Shown here in pieces: positions 36,038 through 48,150 of a stretch of 64,000 bases of DNA (the stretch's first letter is position 1; each line of letters begins with the position of its first letter). Below the pieces are notes generated by a model. That model had not been told where the DNA came from. It worked only from the letters and a program-made list of their open reading frames with translations, and did no database searches. A program made the translations under genes and the position numbers. The DNA is from Apostichopus japonicus (taxonomy: Eukaryota > Echinodermata > Holothuroidea > Aspidochirotida > Stichopodidae): contig NC_092577.1 of the NCBI RefSeq assembly GCF_037975245.1, forward strand, positions 28,512,398 to 28,576,397, read 5' to 3'.

Positions 36038-36853
36038 CTCAAAACTGTCGATGTGTGTATAGTGTTCGGTTTTGGAAATATCTGGTATATTTTTATTTCC
36101 ATCAACGAAATGTTTTAATTGCGGTCTGAATTTTCGAAAATTCCCTAACCAACATTCTTCATCATACTTCATCATACTCGTGCAGTTTTGACCCGTCTGT
36201 TAGGGGTTGAAGGAGGTTTTTTCTATATCGGTTGTCCATAGATGATATTTTGTGCAACATTATGGGTATGTTTTGAAGTGAATTTATTCACGAGAATTGT
36301 GAATTTTCAAATTCTGAACAGTGGGGCTGACGGATACTGTGGGCCGCGATGAAGAATCACCTACAAAAGCAATGATCCACAGGATATGTGATGAAGTCGA
36401 ACATGATGTGTGACTGGTGACAATCTTCAAAAAGGTTATAGATGAGAAAAAGGGGTATTTGGAAATACTTGGTTCTCAGGCAAAAGTGTACATATGGTTG
36501 GTCAGTTTCAAGCCCGAGAAGTGCCATTTCCGGTGATCTGGGGGTACCAAAACCAGAAATTTGCTTGTACGCTGCGCGCCAACCAATGGTGGCACTCCGC
36601 GTAGAAAGTAATACGCGCCCCCCGGGTTGGAAAATCCTGCATACGCCCCTGGTTAAATGCAGCTTTTCAAGGCCTGGGCAGTGCCATTTACTGCAATCTG
36701 GGAGGCAATATTTGCCAAAAGATTCTTGTGCACTTCGCGCCAACTTATGGTGGCGCTCCACTTAGATAGTGAGCCAGCAGTTATGACTTTTTATTTCATC
36801 AATGGCCTGCAACCCCCCCCCCCCCCACTTCTGACAAGAAATCTCCGCCACTG
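35814..36853. repeat. 1.04-kb segmental direct repeat, copy 2
   Basis: Partner of 30341-31384, 5.47 kb away in the same orientation. Here the left edge lies inside the intact family C element, so this copy keeps the ancestral arrangement. Frames of 107-134 codons that occur identically in both copies are carried along by the duplication and are not genes. Confidence 0.9.
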
Positions 36854-38348
36854 CTCAGGACTCAATTTTGAGCAGAGTATGCCATATATGTGTGTAATAA
36901 TAAATTCATTATTTATTATTGTTAATTATTTCTTCAAAGAGTCACTGGGAAGATATTGCACTGAATTTGCTGCTCACTTTGAACGTACATAAAATGAATT
37001 CCTTCAATTTTTCATGACGCTCTGTCAATTAGTGGTCACATATAATACTCATGTTTCGCATGCCGATGATGCAGGCCCAAACACAAGGGGGTCTAAGCCT
37101 GCATGCCTGTGGCAGGAACAGTGAAAACAGAACAGCAAATTTACAAGTTGATATTTTGATATTTCTTAAAGAATAAGTGGGAGCAACCAAGAGGCTACCA
37201 AGTACGGCATGCTCTCTGAAAATGCATGCCTCTCCCTCAATTATTACAATAATCTTTTCCCCTTTTATAGAGGGACAAAAGCTTTACAGGAAAGTGTCAA
37301 TATCGTAGTGTTTTACTCATCAATTGATCACAAGCAAATTAGAAAGCTCTGCAAGTTGTAGATAAAGTAATATGATCGAAGACAATATTTTAGACACACT
37401 CGGTATAAATTCAGGATAATATTTGACTCAAAGTAAACCCCAATCAAAAGCTTTATAAAACACCTTTAGGAATAATCAGACTTAAAGAATGCCACGAGTT
37501 CAGGTATTATAGAGACATCGAGGAAGGATGTGCTGCCATTTTCAATTAGTTTTATCTCACCAATCCTCTTTAATCTCTGACTGTCATTCTTAAAGTATGT
37601 TCCTTTTCTCGTCAATTGGTGTGGTCATTAGCAAATTCCCAGATGTGCACATATGCTACCTGAGCTAATCAACTCGTTTTAATCTACCCCAAATCTGACA
37701 CAATGCAATGATATGCAGGTATCTGATAAGACTTTTCCATACTGCAGTTAGCTGAAGTTGATAACTTAGCAAAATTTTGGGGGAAATTGTTTGTTTGTAT
37801 AAGTATCTTTAGGTCAAACTTACATCCTCTTACCATTTTGTAAGGTGAAGATAGTATTTTTTCTTATTTTTTACTCTTTTTTTTTAATTTGGTCATATTA
37901 TGAAATGCCGTCTGGCAACAGCAGAGTGAATGACGTCTTCATGCCAGTCATTGAGCTATGTTGTTTTTGGGGGGTGAGGAGGGGCCGGGGGAGCTTTCTT
38001 TTCCTTTTGATATTCAATTCCGTTATTTACAGAGAAAACAAATTTTGTTTATTCAAACAAAGTTACAATTCTATGAAATTCTTATTTCTATGAAATTCTG
38101 TTTACATGTGAACAGTGGCGGTAAACTTTGGACATGTATAAAGCAACAAGAATATTAAAGTAGAAAAGTAAAAAAAAAATCAAGAATATTTGTCAAGATG
38201 ACATCACAGACCATATATACTTTAGACCGATCCCTGTAAGAACCCAGGGTTTATTGGCAGTCAAAAAATAGGTTGATATTCAATCAACAATAATTGGATT
38301 CAGGAACAACACCAGAAGACTGTTAGGAATGTGTGACTTTCAACTAAC
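36854..38348. other. Intergenic, no gene seen
   Basis: Non-coding. Open frames at 37845-38158 are low complexity with homopolymers. This would be intron or 3' sequence if the exon-like stretch at 38.4 kb is real. Confidence 0.45.
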
Positions 38349-38442
38349 CGTGTGGAATATTACTCTCTACGAGATATATGCCACCGGAATACTCCTTTAA
38401 TTGGCAGACGATCTTGTCTGGTTCTACATCTTTGATAACGTC
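38349..38442 (-). CDS. Unrecognised exon-like open frame
   Basis: On the minus strand, after a possible acceptor (GCGGATACATCAG), 31 codons plus one base run to a GTTAGT donor (38348-38343). The translation has globular-protein character: DVIKDVEPDKIVCQLKEYS then GGIYLVESNIPH. The same frame is open upstream for over 30 more codons, so the exon could start earlier, including just before a Met at an AAG acceptor. An alternative frame over the same bases (38360-38572, 70 codons with ATG) is Cys/Arg-rich and looks less natural. It lies downstream of the 50.6-kb peptide exon and the 41.3-kb exon on the same strand, but no link is shown. Confidence 0.3.
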
Positions 38443-41199
38443 CTGATGTATCCGCAGTACATACATGCTTATGAAAGTTACAGACAAATGGGCGGCAAGA
38501 TAACACGTTGTGACGTAACTCTCCGGTTAATTTGAAAATAATTTGTGCCGGCGTTTGATTGTGGTAGTTCATTATGAATCAATGAAATGACGAAATAGAA
38601 CACATAAATTATTATGTTTAACCTACGGTAAGTCATTCATATGACATACAAAACTTGTTAATGCGTTAATTATATAAACCGATAATTTTTAGCAAGAGCC
38701 ATGCATCTTCGTATGATTGTACATTACAAGTATAGACTTGAGTTGATACCTGCGGATGAGCTTAGCATCATTGGTACTCTGTTGTTTTTCTTATATAATA
38801 TTGACCATATCGACCATGAAAGTTCTTTCAAAATATAACTTTGCATATTCCACAGACTATATTTGCATTGAAAACAAAACTATTTCAATGGCCAGAATTG
38901 GAGACTGCAAAATGTCCAAAATATCTATTCCAGAAGTTGCAAAGTTGGTCTTTATAGGTTTCGCTGTAGTAGATTACAAGTTGTTCATTCAGGTCTCCGT
39001 TATTTAACCGGACATTAAGGGTAGGCAAAAGATAGTGTTGGCAAGCCTATATTAGACAGTTGATCCATATATAACGACTCCCAGGAAACCATCCAAGATG
39101 GCCGTTTTCTTAGTCTCCTTATGGTTGCGATGCGATCAGCAATTTGATCACGGTAAAGTAAAGTTTGACCTAACAACAGGAAAAAGATTCAGTCCACGCA
39201 TGAATTCTATTTCCTTTTACAGATAAAAGCAAGATCCGCGAACGTAACTATTTCCCGTTCTTAGAAGGAGTTCTCTGATCATATTTCGCACAGAAGTGTT
39301 TCTGAAGAAATGTACACTGGACTTACACGCACCAATATGCTTTATATAAGGCTGCATTATTGTATACACCCAAGTTTTGGCCAAAAACGTTCATATCAGC
39401 TATGAAGCATAGATACGTTATACCTTAAACTATATCCACCCCCTCCCCCTCCCTCCCCCCGTTTCATTTTGCTAACACAAAGAAAATTGTAACACAAAGG
39501 ATTAAACTAGATATTAAACTTCAAGGGTTTGTATAATATGGCAGGGTATACTTAACACAATCTTATTAGAAGCATTTCTGTTTTAGATTAAACGTTTGAT
39601 AAATCGTTTATTTTGAGTAACATTTTTTGACGGCTCCTCTGGATAGCAGTGCTTCTGCACCGTGAGCAGGACTACCCTCAAATATGACAATAATCAAACA
39701 AAGAAAAAAAACATCATATCAAGATATTTTTTGGTGTGATTAAAAATTCTGTAACTGTGGGCGAATACATATAGTTTGGTCAAGGTGATAGGGAGAAAAA
39801 AATTCACACTTTCTGTCGAAAGGTTGTTTCATTCAAAGAGTGCTCAAAGAATTAAAGTCCAAATGACAAATATAACCCAGATATTAAAAACTAACAGGAA
39901 ATCCAGGGCTTACCACAATTTTCCCATAGATTCTACTTCTCATTTAATGTAGTTTTAAGAGTATGGGGTCGGCTATGACTATGGATAATGAGGTCATGAT
40001 TGTTGAGTTCAGTTGTATCGCATTCTACGCGGGCAGTCTGTGACCGGTGTAAAAGTACAATCTGCCCCACCCCCCCCCCCGCCTTGTAGATACTGTGCAG
40101 TCAGACATTGCCTCTAACAAGGATGTTATGGGCGACGGGGCATGATTTGAAAATATGCCCAGTCCGCCAATATAGACGAACTTTATAACCTATGTCACAG
40201 TAAATTTTTTCCTCACGAGAAACAAAAGAAATAGGTGTTCGCCAGGAGTACTTTATGATAAGCATTTTTTAATGCCATCTTTTTCTTTTCCCCAATAAGG
40301 TACATACTCTGTTGTTTACATTGCAGATATAATTTTAAGTTCTTAAAATTGATTGTCTTATGGTACCAGTAACCCTATTATGACGTCACACATTGGACAA
40401 GATGGTAGCTCCTGCTATATAATATGTTCAGTTAGTGAAATTACTATATTTATCTTTTTTAGTTTGGATATGATGTTGCTTGCTCGTATAACAAACCGAC
40501 TAATGAACATTGGAATTAACTTGGCCCGCGTCATATAAAACCCCTTCATTTTGTTACTACGGTGCACGGTACCGTCCATTGAATGTTCACCGGCCGACGA
40601 GTTTAATATACTCACCGTATACCCAGAGATGCCCCTTCGACGCTACGATACGAATCAAACCAGATAATTGGAGCTTGTAGATTGTAGTATAGTACACTTC
40701 AAAAGTTAGTTAATTCACTCAGTATAGACTTAAACATATAACCCTAACACATACCCCTTTCCTGTTGTTTCGCACAATATACGCCAAGTTTTCAGCTAGG
40801 CCTATAGTGACCACATCGGCTATGATTTGAAACATTCTCTGTAACAAACCAAAATCAATGTCTTTGTACTTTTCCAACGAGGACCAGGCATGGCTCATAT
40901 ATATATTTGCGGATCAAACTTTCTAGGGTATTTAGTCCGGTCGGACGTTATTCCTAGTACGGTACGTAGCAAAACGTATATATACAAGTGATATAACATA
41001 TATACATACTGTGACACCGGCTCTAGTCTCGTGAGCAAAATTTTACATTGCGCATGTGTAGTTGACGTCGTATACAAATTATTTCAGATATGAAAGTAAG
41101 GTATATACTTATGTAGGTCAACTTACTAGCGAAGGGCGTTAAATCAGCCCAAAATGTGAGCTGACCTTAAAGTTGTATAGTTTAGTACAACTTCCGGGA
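38443..41199. other. Intergenic, no gene seen
   Basis: Non-coding. The open frames 38756-39007, 40353-40538 and 40415-40615 have no recognisable features. Poly-C lies at about 40070-40080. Confidence 0.5.
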
Positions 41200-41415
41200 T
41201 TAACAAGTTTTCCCATTTCTCTTAAACTTTAATTCGTTTCCACCTAGTTCGGTCCCACTCATGCAGTTTGTCACTTCAACGTTTCCCGTTATGTTAGAAT
41301 CGACTGAAAACTTGTTAAAATCATTCGTCTGTTGCATGAATGACACAACATATGTTTCAATACCACCGTCAAGCAAAAGAGTTTTGAAAAGAAAAAGAAA
41401 ATAAGAGAAGGATGT
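41200..41415 (-). CDS. Unrecognised possible terminal exon
   Basis: A plausible acceptor (GTATGGTAATTGCAG) is followed by 71 open codons and a TAA at 41202-41200. The translation, starting TSFSYFLFLFKTLLLDGG and including VEVTNCMSGTELGG, has alternating hydrophobic/polar runs like an extracellular beta-rich domain, with two cysteines. There is no ATG at the start, so it would be an internal or last exon. It could equally be chance: the early part is T-rich. No family recognised. Confidence 0.28.
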   Translation of the reverse strand, partial: TSFSYFLFLFKTLLLDGGIETYVVSFMQQTNDFNKFSVDSNITGNVEVTNCMSGTELGGNELKFKRNGKTC

Positions 41416-41644
41416 CTGCAATTACCATACAAATTGACAGTTTTCTAAACTCTTTCCTGACATGTATATAGATATATGTATTATGACGCCTTGCATATAG
41501 GTTGCACGTGCAGGTTATCAGAATTTCCCCTTAAATGTGCTGAAAAGTCAGATATTAGTCATACATGGTCAAATTTCAAGAAGCGTTTTACTGCCACTAA
41601 AAGTAGTAAAATAGCCCTTGATGTATATGGTACTCGATAGTTAA

Positions 41645-42072
<428 letters not shown>

Positions 42073-42980
42073 TTGGATGTGATCTGCTTCGCACTTACCG
42101 TGCTAAGCATGAAGAACGATATTTCTCTGAACGAGTTAACTTTGATTCAGTGATTTGGTTTGTTTTGCACTTTATTAGAAGTAAGAGAAAATTAGCCTAG
42201 TATCCTATACTCTTTACAATTACTGTTAATATTTGATAGATGATCATTACAAATAGACTATTATGGTTTGGATATCTTGCTCAGTTGGTTGGTTTATTGA
42301 GCACAAGTCTTGCATTCCTGAATTCAAGGGTTCGAATTCTGCTCCTCCAAAATGCTCCGAGTACCAATGCAAACTTTAAATAGGCGAGTACAAACTATAC
42401 GGAGTCAATTCAAGTCATATCACGGTACATCGGGAAATCTGTCCTAGGGTTTTCAAGGTATGCCATGCTTTGATCGTAAGGAAGAAAAGCATTCTGTTAA
42501 TTGTTACGGATCTACCAAGGGAGTGTGCTTTGCGACATAATGTGCGATTCGCATTTTCTTTTGTATTGCGAAAATCGCAAGTTACGCGTATGGCGCAGGT
42601 TTGCCGTGTGTTTTGTTTTGTTATTTTTGGTTGGGCCAAACAAATTTTGTTATCGAAGCAAAGTATTCAGGTATTCAGAAAAAGAGTTCGGTATTATTAC
42701 AAAACTTTGGTATTAAGATGATTGAACTTTTTGATATGAGATAATGAAATGTGTATAAATATATATAAATAAGTACTTAAATATTGCATATGGTCCATTT
42801 TAAGTAATTTTCTGACGTTCTTTCCTGTATATAGGTAGAACTCCAGTTTATCAGTATAGGCTATATATTCATTCAAATAGAGCGGGGGGGGGGGGGGGGG
42901 TGAGGGTGGATACCATTGTCGATTTTCGCAAAACATGGTGACAATTATTGTTGTTAAGAAAAGTTAATCATATATTTCAT
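42073..42980. other. Intergenic, no gene seen
   Basis: Overlapping plus and minus frames at 42415-42721 have no recognisable domain. Poly-G of about 18 bases lies at 42884-42900. Confidence 0.45.
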
Positions 42981-43102
42981 GTGTAAAAGTAAGTTGGCCT
43001 GACGTTTCGATCCTAACAGGATCTTCTTCAGAGGCTAAAACCTTTTAGCCTCTGAAGAAGATCCTGCTAGAATCGAAACGTCAGGCCAACTTACTTTTAC
43101 AC
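42981..43102. repeat. Near-perfect 122-bp palindrome
   Basis: Two 60-base arms, starting GTGTAAAAGTAAGTTGGCC, around a CC centre, with only two mismatches. Each arm holds GACGTTTCGATCC with AGGATCTTCTTCAGAGG. Read on the other strand this is CTGAAGAAGATCC ... GGATCGAAACGTC, a stem flanked by a CTGAAGA and a GAAAC box that recall a hammerhead-ribozyme core but with an extra base. It could be a head-to-head pair of the end of a retroelement. Confidence 0.85.
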
Positions 43103-46011
43103 ATTCTATTACACAGGCATTCTAGTGGATAAGCAGTTTGCTAACAGTTTTATTTTATTTTCATATATATTTCAGTAAAGTTTTTGCGTATTCTAGCATA
43201 TTTCAGTAAGTTCCCTTATAATATTCTAGCACATTTCAATCTGGGTATATTAAGCCCCACGACTGTGTGGAAATTTGGAAATCTCCGGATATTAACATCA
43301 TTCTCATGCATGTTACCAGGCTAAAATCTACATAATGCGTTATTAATGACACAATGGATTGAGAGATTCATTTTTCAATGTTAAGAAAACATTCAACATT
43401 CCAAACTAGATGAGTTATTGATGTAATTTAACGGCAAGTACTCATTATTGATCTCCGGTAACGGATATTGCTTACACATGTTAATAATGTTTTGGGATCA
43501 TATTATCTAGTTAATGGGTATTTACTGGTTTCCTCTAAGATCATCATTAAACAATGTTGACATGATGCACAATAAGGAGACGATTGTTCGGCTGAATACA
43601 ATGCGTTCAAGGTGTCATATGAAGCAGCTTTATTATAATGAAAAAATGATATAGTACACATTGCATGCACTGACACGTAAAAAAAATATATAGTACACAT
43701 TGCATGCACTGATACGTTTGTGTATAAATCTCGATTATAGTCTTTTCTTTTCTGTTTCGGTAATTTTTATTATAAGTCGAGTCCTAAATCTATGAATCAC
43801 CTTCTCTATGATTAACACGCTCTTTTAACACTTACAGCCAAATGGCAAAAGGTATATAGGGTTCGGAAACTATTCCAAGCCCTTCCTCAGGGGTGATGGG
43901 AATTTCATTTTTTTTTTATTAACAATTCATAATCATGTTGACAATTTTACATATGACATATTGACATATTGACAAATTGATAATTCATAATCATGGACGT
44001 TAAATATGAATCTAAGAGACTGATTTCGGTCAGCATGCAGCTTTGATAAGCCAATTATGGCTTCTTCGCGAGTTCCTGCTTGCATGAGGATCTAAACATG
44101 CATACATACATACATTAATAAAGGAGAGTATGTGACCCCAGCCTATAGTTATATAGTTGAGGCCGACTCCCGTATATATAATACTTATATCAGGACTATA
44201 TGCATGGTCGAGTGGATATACAGGCGGTAGCAAAAAAAGCAGTGAAACGTAGTATCTGGGAGGTTGTGGGTGTTTGACCCTTGGACGGCCAACGTATGGT
44301 GGATTTTCATGCAGCAGAATATCCATGGCTAATTCCCATATAAGATGGTCTTCGAAATTGTTCAAAAAGTTTTAAAATGAGCGAAACCTGTAAAGTGGCA
44401 ATCCGCCCCTATACGTGAGATGTAAGTTTTCTTCATGCATGCCATTCGCCTTCTCTAATTTGCATAGGTGGTTGCTAAACATCGTGGGATAACTGCCTTC
44501 CAGGCAGATTTTAGGTCTAAACGTATATTGTTGTTCTAATATTTCTGCTTTTGGATATTATTGTGTGCGATCGGAAAAGAAAGGAGGGCAGGGGGAGGGG
44601 GGCGGTAGAGTAGGCGTACACCTCATCACTTTCGAGACAATGGTTGGTTAGTTTTTTTTTAAATTAAATTTTAAAATTCTGAGATGAAAATGTTTATGTA
44701 GCGTTTCGTATGAATGAACAGAAGTAATCAACTGTCTACCGTGCATGCATTTATCGGAGGATACGGTAGTGCATTCACGGTGGTATATAAACCTTATCGC
44801 TGGATGCACTCGGGCCTATAGTGCATCGCTTGATTAACCCTTCATTTGTATATAGCTTAATTCAAACATATATGTTGGTAAGTGTAGTCTCACATTCTGT
44901 TAAAACTGAAGATATATACTCTTTAAGAAAAGTCACCCAGGGAAAGAACCTGGGCACGAAAACCAAACTACCCAACGACTGATCCGCTCTCAATTCCAGT
45001 CCCCTTGCACCGGGACTGTGACTGTGTGATCATCGTCGGGTGTGTATCACCATTCCCGTCGAAAGGGAACAGATACTACACATGATCTTAGGCCGAGTTA
45101 ATACTGTAGATATACCTTTAATTTCCTAGCTCTATTATAATAGTAGTAAGAAGGAAATCAGTTTTTGGATCAGTTAATTGTCTTTTTTTTACAGCTCTGC
45201 TTCAGACTATTGTTATGTTAATCAGGTTGTATTGTTAGTGTGTTACCTTTAAATAATCTTGTTTTCGGTATATATGTACTGTACAGTTTTTCCTCAGTTT
45301 CTGTTATACTCTTGTAGAAAGTGAGAGAACAAGTTGTGTGCAGCAACAGGCTGTAATACACTCAGCTGTCTCACGCGGCGTATTCTCTCGCTATCTGTAA
45401 CAAACTTATCTTTGCCATTTCATGAGTTTACTTTCAAACGATTTAAATAGTGCACTGACTTTTTGTGTACTGTGTGGTAGATGAAGTGTTCCACTACTGT
45501 ACTTGCGTTTGTATTATACACTGGGGATGTAAACGCTTACATCAAAGGTGACTGTACTTGCGATTAAGTAACGTAAACCAATACAATGACTTATTATACG
45601 TTACCAATTCAGGATAACAACAAGGATTGCCCACTGCAGCACACGCAAGCACTCACACGGCCGCGCGCTATTCAAAATGACTAATATCCACGGCGACACA
45701 AGATCACATGACTCAATATTTTCACGTTGTTTTCGGAGTCAGTTCTACGAATTCACTTTGTAAATTTATCTATTAGCCGACCTGTTTCTTCGAGTCTCGT
45801 TAAGTCCCATGACTATGCATTCCTTAATAAAATCACGCAACCCGCTTACATGTCACATTACGTTCATTCCTTGGGAAAGTCAAAGAGGGGGAGGGTCAAG
45901 GGGGATCATTTCCCCATCCCCTCCATATATACCAACATTTGGATAGACGGGCAGTACTTCACTTCGTCCACCCATATATCAAGAGTAAAATAAAAGTCGT
46001 GAATAAAGTCA
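43103..46011. other. Intergenic, no gene seen
   Basis: Non-coding. A short direct repeat (TATAGTACACATTGCATGCACTGA) occurs twice near 43650-43710. The frame at 44030-44365 (111 codons, minus) has no recognised motif. Confidence 0.5.
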
Positions 46012-46104
46012 TTTGTTTATAACACATGTATTTTATATTTCTCTTTAAATTTTAAAAGTTTTAAAATTTAAAGATAAATATAAAATACATGTGCTATAAA
46101 CAAA
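46012..46104. repeat. AT-rich 93-bp palindrome
   Basis: Arms beginning TTTGTTTATAACACATGTA and ending TACATGTGCTATAAACAAA surround a central TTTTAAAAGTTTTAAAA. A few mismatches. It may be a small palindromic element or a cruciform-prone site. Confidence 0.8.
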
Positions 46105-47589
46105 ATGCTCCCTCTATACACTTTACTTGTATAGGTTTAGGACGCACCTAATTTCACGCAGCATCTTCCGTTTATGGGTATATTGTGGTTTGAATGTGAA
46201 GCACCTGATGTGCAATCATCTGTGTATGTAGACACATTAGTAGCTCAGTTACGCACAGGTACTTCGAGAATACACTTGTATTCGACACTTTTAATCGACG
46301 TAGTAGTGATCGTTTCCGATTTCCTTCCACACACATACAAAGCCGTCTATAGCACTAACAAATGGTGGCAGAAGTGGGATCATTCGAATCAACCCTTACA
46401 CCCCCCCCCCCTCTAAGTAAAAGAGAAAAAACCTCTGGCAACCTGTAGTTGTGGTCACACATGATCACAGGTCAAACACAAATGAGAAACACACATGAAC
46501 AAATTTCTCAGGTTAAATAACATGCTTTTACGTGTTGCCTGAACTCAACATCTGAAAATGTGTGAAAAAGGTGTACATTTTGACACGCTCGACAAAGTGT
46601 GAAAGTATTTGTTTATGCCTGTGACAAGACCTAACACAAGCCAAAAACAGTACGTCACGTGGACAACATGGAACAGTCACAGAAAACCCGGCTGCTAGTT
46701 CACGTAGTTCCATGCAATTGAGTTCTTACCACATGGTGTCACAAATTATGGTAACACCCCCCCCCCTCAAAATAAAATGAAATGAAATGAAAAAAATAAT
46801 AAATAAATAATAGAAAAATATAATTGTAAAAATCGGTGTGAATGTGTCAAATTCCCACGTTCTCACTCAAAGTCCCGAGTGTTTCCAGCGATAATCACAT
46901 CTTTCCACAAATGAATTTGGAGCCTTCGACACACTGGTTCTGTTCCTCAATGGCACACCATAATGCCTGGCTCCTCAAACCAGGGAGATGTTATCTAAAA
47001 CCAGTCATTCATCATTATCGATACACAGGTCATTAAACCTCATGAACTAGCACAGCAAACGCTGCCGAGCGCATGGAGTTTATTACAAACTAAAGTTTAC
47101 TTCGCATTCGTAAAGATCATTAGCGTTGGCGCCAAATTCAGAAAGCTAAAAACATGTTTTGGACGGTACTTTCCTTTTGGTTGTGAATTCCATTTTTTTT
47201 TTTTTTTGGGCAGACAATGTGGATTGTTAAAGTCGACAATTGAATGCGGCGAGGAAAGTATATTTTAGTCTGTTAAGCCCTTTATAATACAAATAGTGTC
47301 ATATTCGAGACCATTAAGTTCCATAACTGGCCTTTTTGTACGATTTATAATTGTTTTGTGAGCAATTTAGTTGGAATATTAAACTTAAAGATCAACTTTT
47401 GCTTTGATTCTAACAGCGGATGTTCATCTTTCTGTATTGGTTCATTGATCACCCATTATATTGCAATGATTGTGAACTAGGTCAATCACGCACGTGCCCG
47501 TAATCAAAGTTTGTTGTAGTTAACTTTTCCAGGGTCTTGGTTTTCCCTTTTTGCAATCTTTGAGGGATAGTCATTGACGTCACCATGTA
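46105..47589. other. Intergenic, no gene seen
   Basis: Non-coding. It has poly-C at about 46400-46410 and 46757-46766, and an A/T-rich AAATGAAATG stretch at about 46770-46830. Confidence 0.5.
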
Positions 47590-48150
47590 TAAAGAGCCGC
47601 TTCCGCGTGATCTGGGTCGTTACCCTGTAGGTTAGAGACCCAAGGATCAGGAAGCCTTACAGTAGCTTACCGTTGAGACCCTATCCGTGTTAGATCGTGG
47701 ATGACCACCGGCTTATGTCCAGCCGCCTCTTTTCGATAAGTTTTCAGAAGATAACGAGGCAGGGGTGTGAACTCGCTCCCATACCTGCTCCCGGGACCGC
47801 CATCCATCGTCCGGATCCGACTGACAAGAGTGTATAAGCCCAGCGTCTGACCACTTTCTCAAATACTGAGGTAGGCAATCTCGGGCACCCCATTCGACAT
47901 CAATGCAGTGCAGCTAAAACAAACAAAGTTGCTTCGAAACCAAGTGAAGAACAGAAACAAACCCCTTTTCTCGAGTTCACAAACCAGTAATACCAAATCC
48001 ACAGAAGACTCCGCACATCACTGCACTGCACCTCGGCGATTTTTGAATAGCCTTAACAGAATCTGGCTCCTGGCGGAATATTGATCTGGGAACCGAAGGC
48101 TTATGAGGCGGATACTCTAACCGCTGAACCACGCATTTGCCTTACTTTAT
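47590..48150 (-). mobile_element. tRNA-derived SINE and associated body
   Basis: The minus-strand head (about 48145-48085) reads GTGGTTCAGCGGTTAGAGTA, then CCGCCTCATAAGC and CGGTTCCCAGATC: a tRNA-like A box, anticodon-arm remnant (CAT) and B box. The body continues to at least 47860 with AGAAAGTGGTCAGACGCTGG and GGGTGCCCGAGATTGCC, parts of which recur in the SINE-like stretch at 60205-60455. The stretch 47590-47860 may be a further unit or unrelated. Confidence 0.65.

Noticed and set aside
30965-36992. Frames of 66-134 codons repeated identically near 31.0 and 36.5 kb
   Set aside because: Identity comes from the 1.04-kb duplicated segment; both strands are open over the GCGCC modules and no domain is visible.
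42981-43102. A confident hammerhead ribozyme call
   Set aside because: The core has an extra base between the CTGAAGA box and the stem; it is kept only as a hypothesis.
48085-48145. Possible tRNA gene (CAT anticodon-like)
   Set aside because: The A and B boxes are present but the acceptor stem and cloverleaf are not intact, and it continues into a SINE body.
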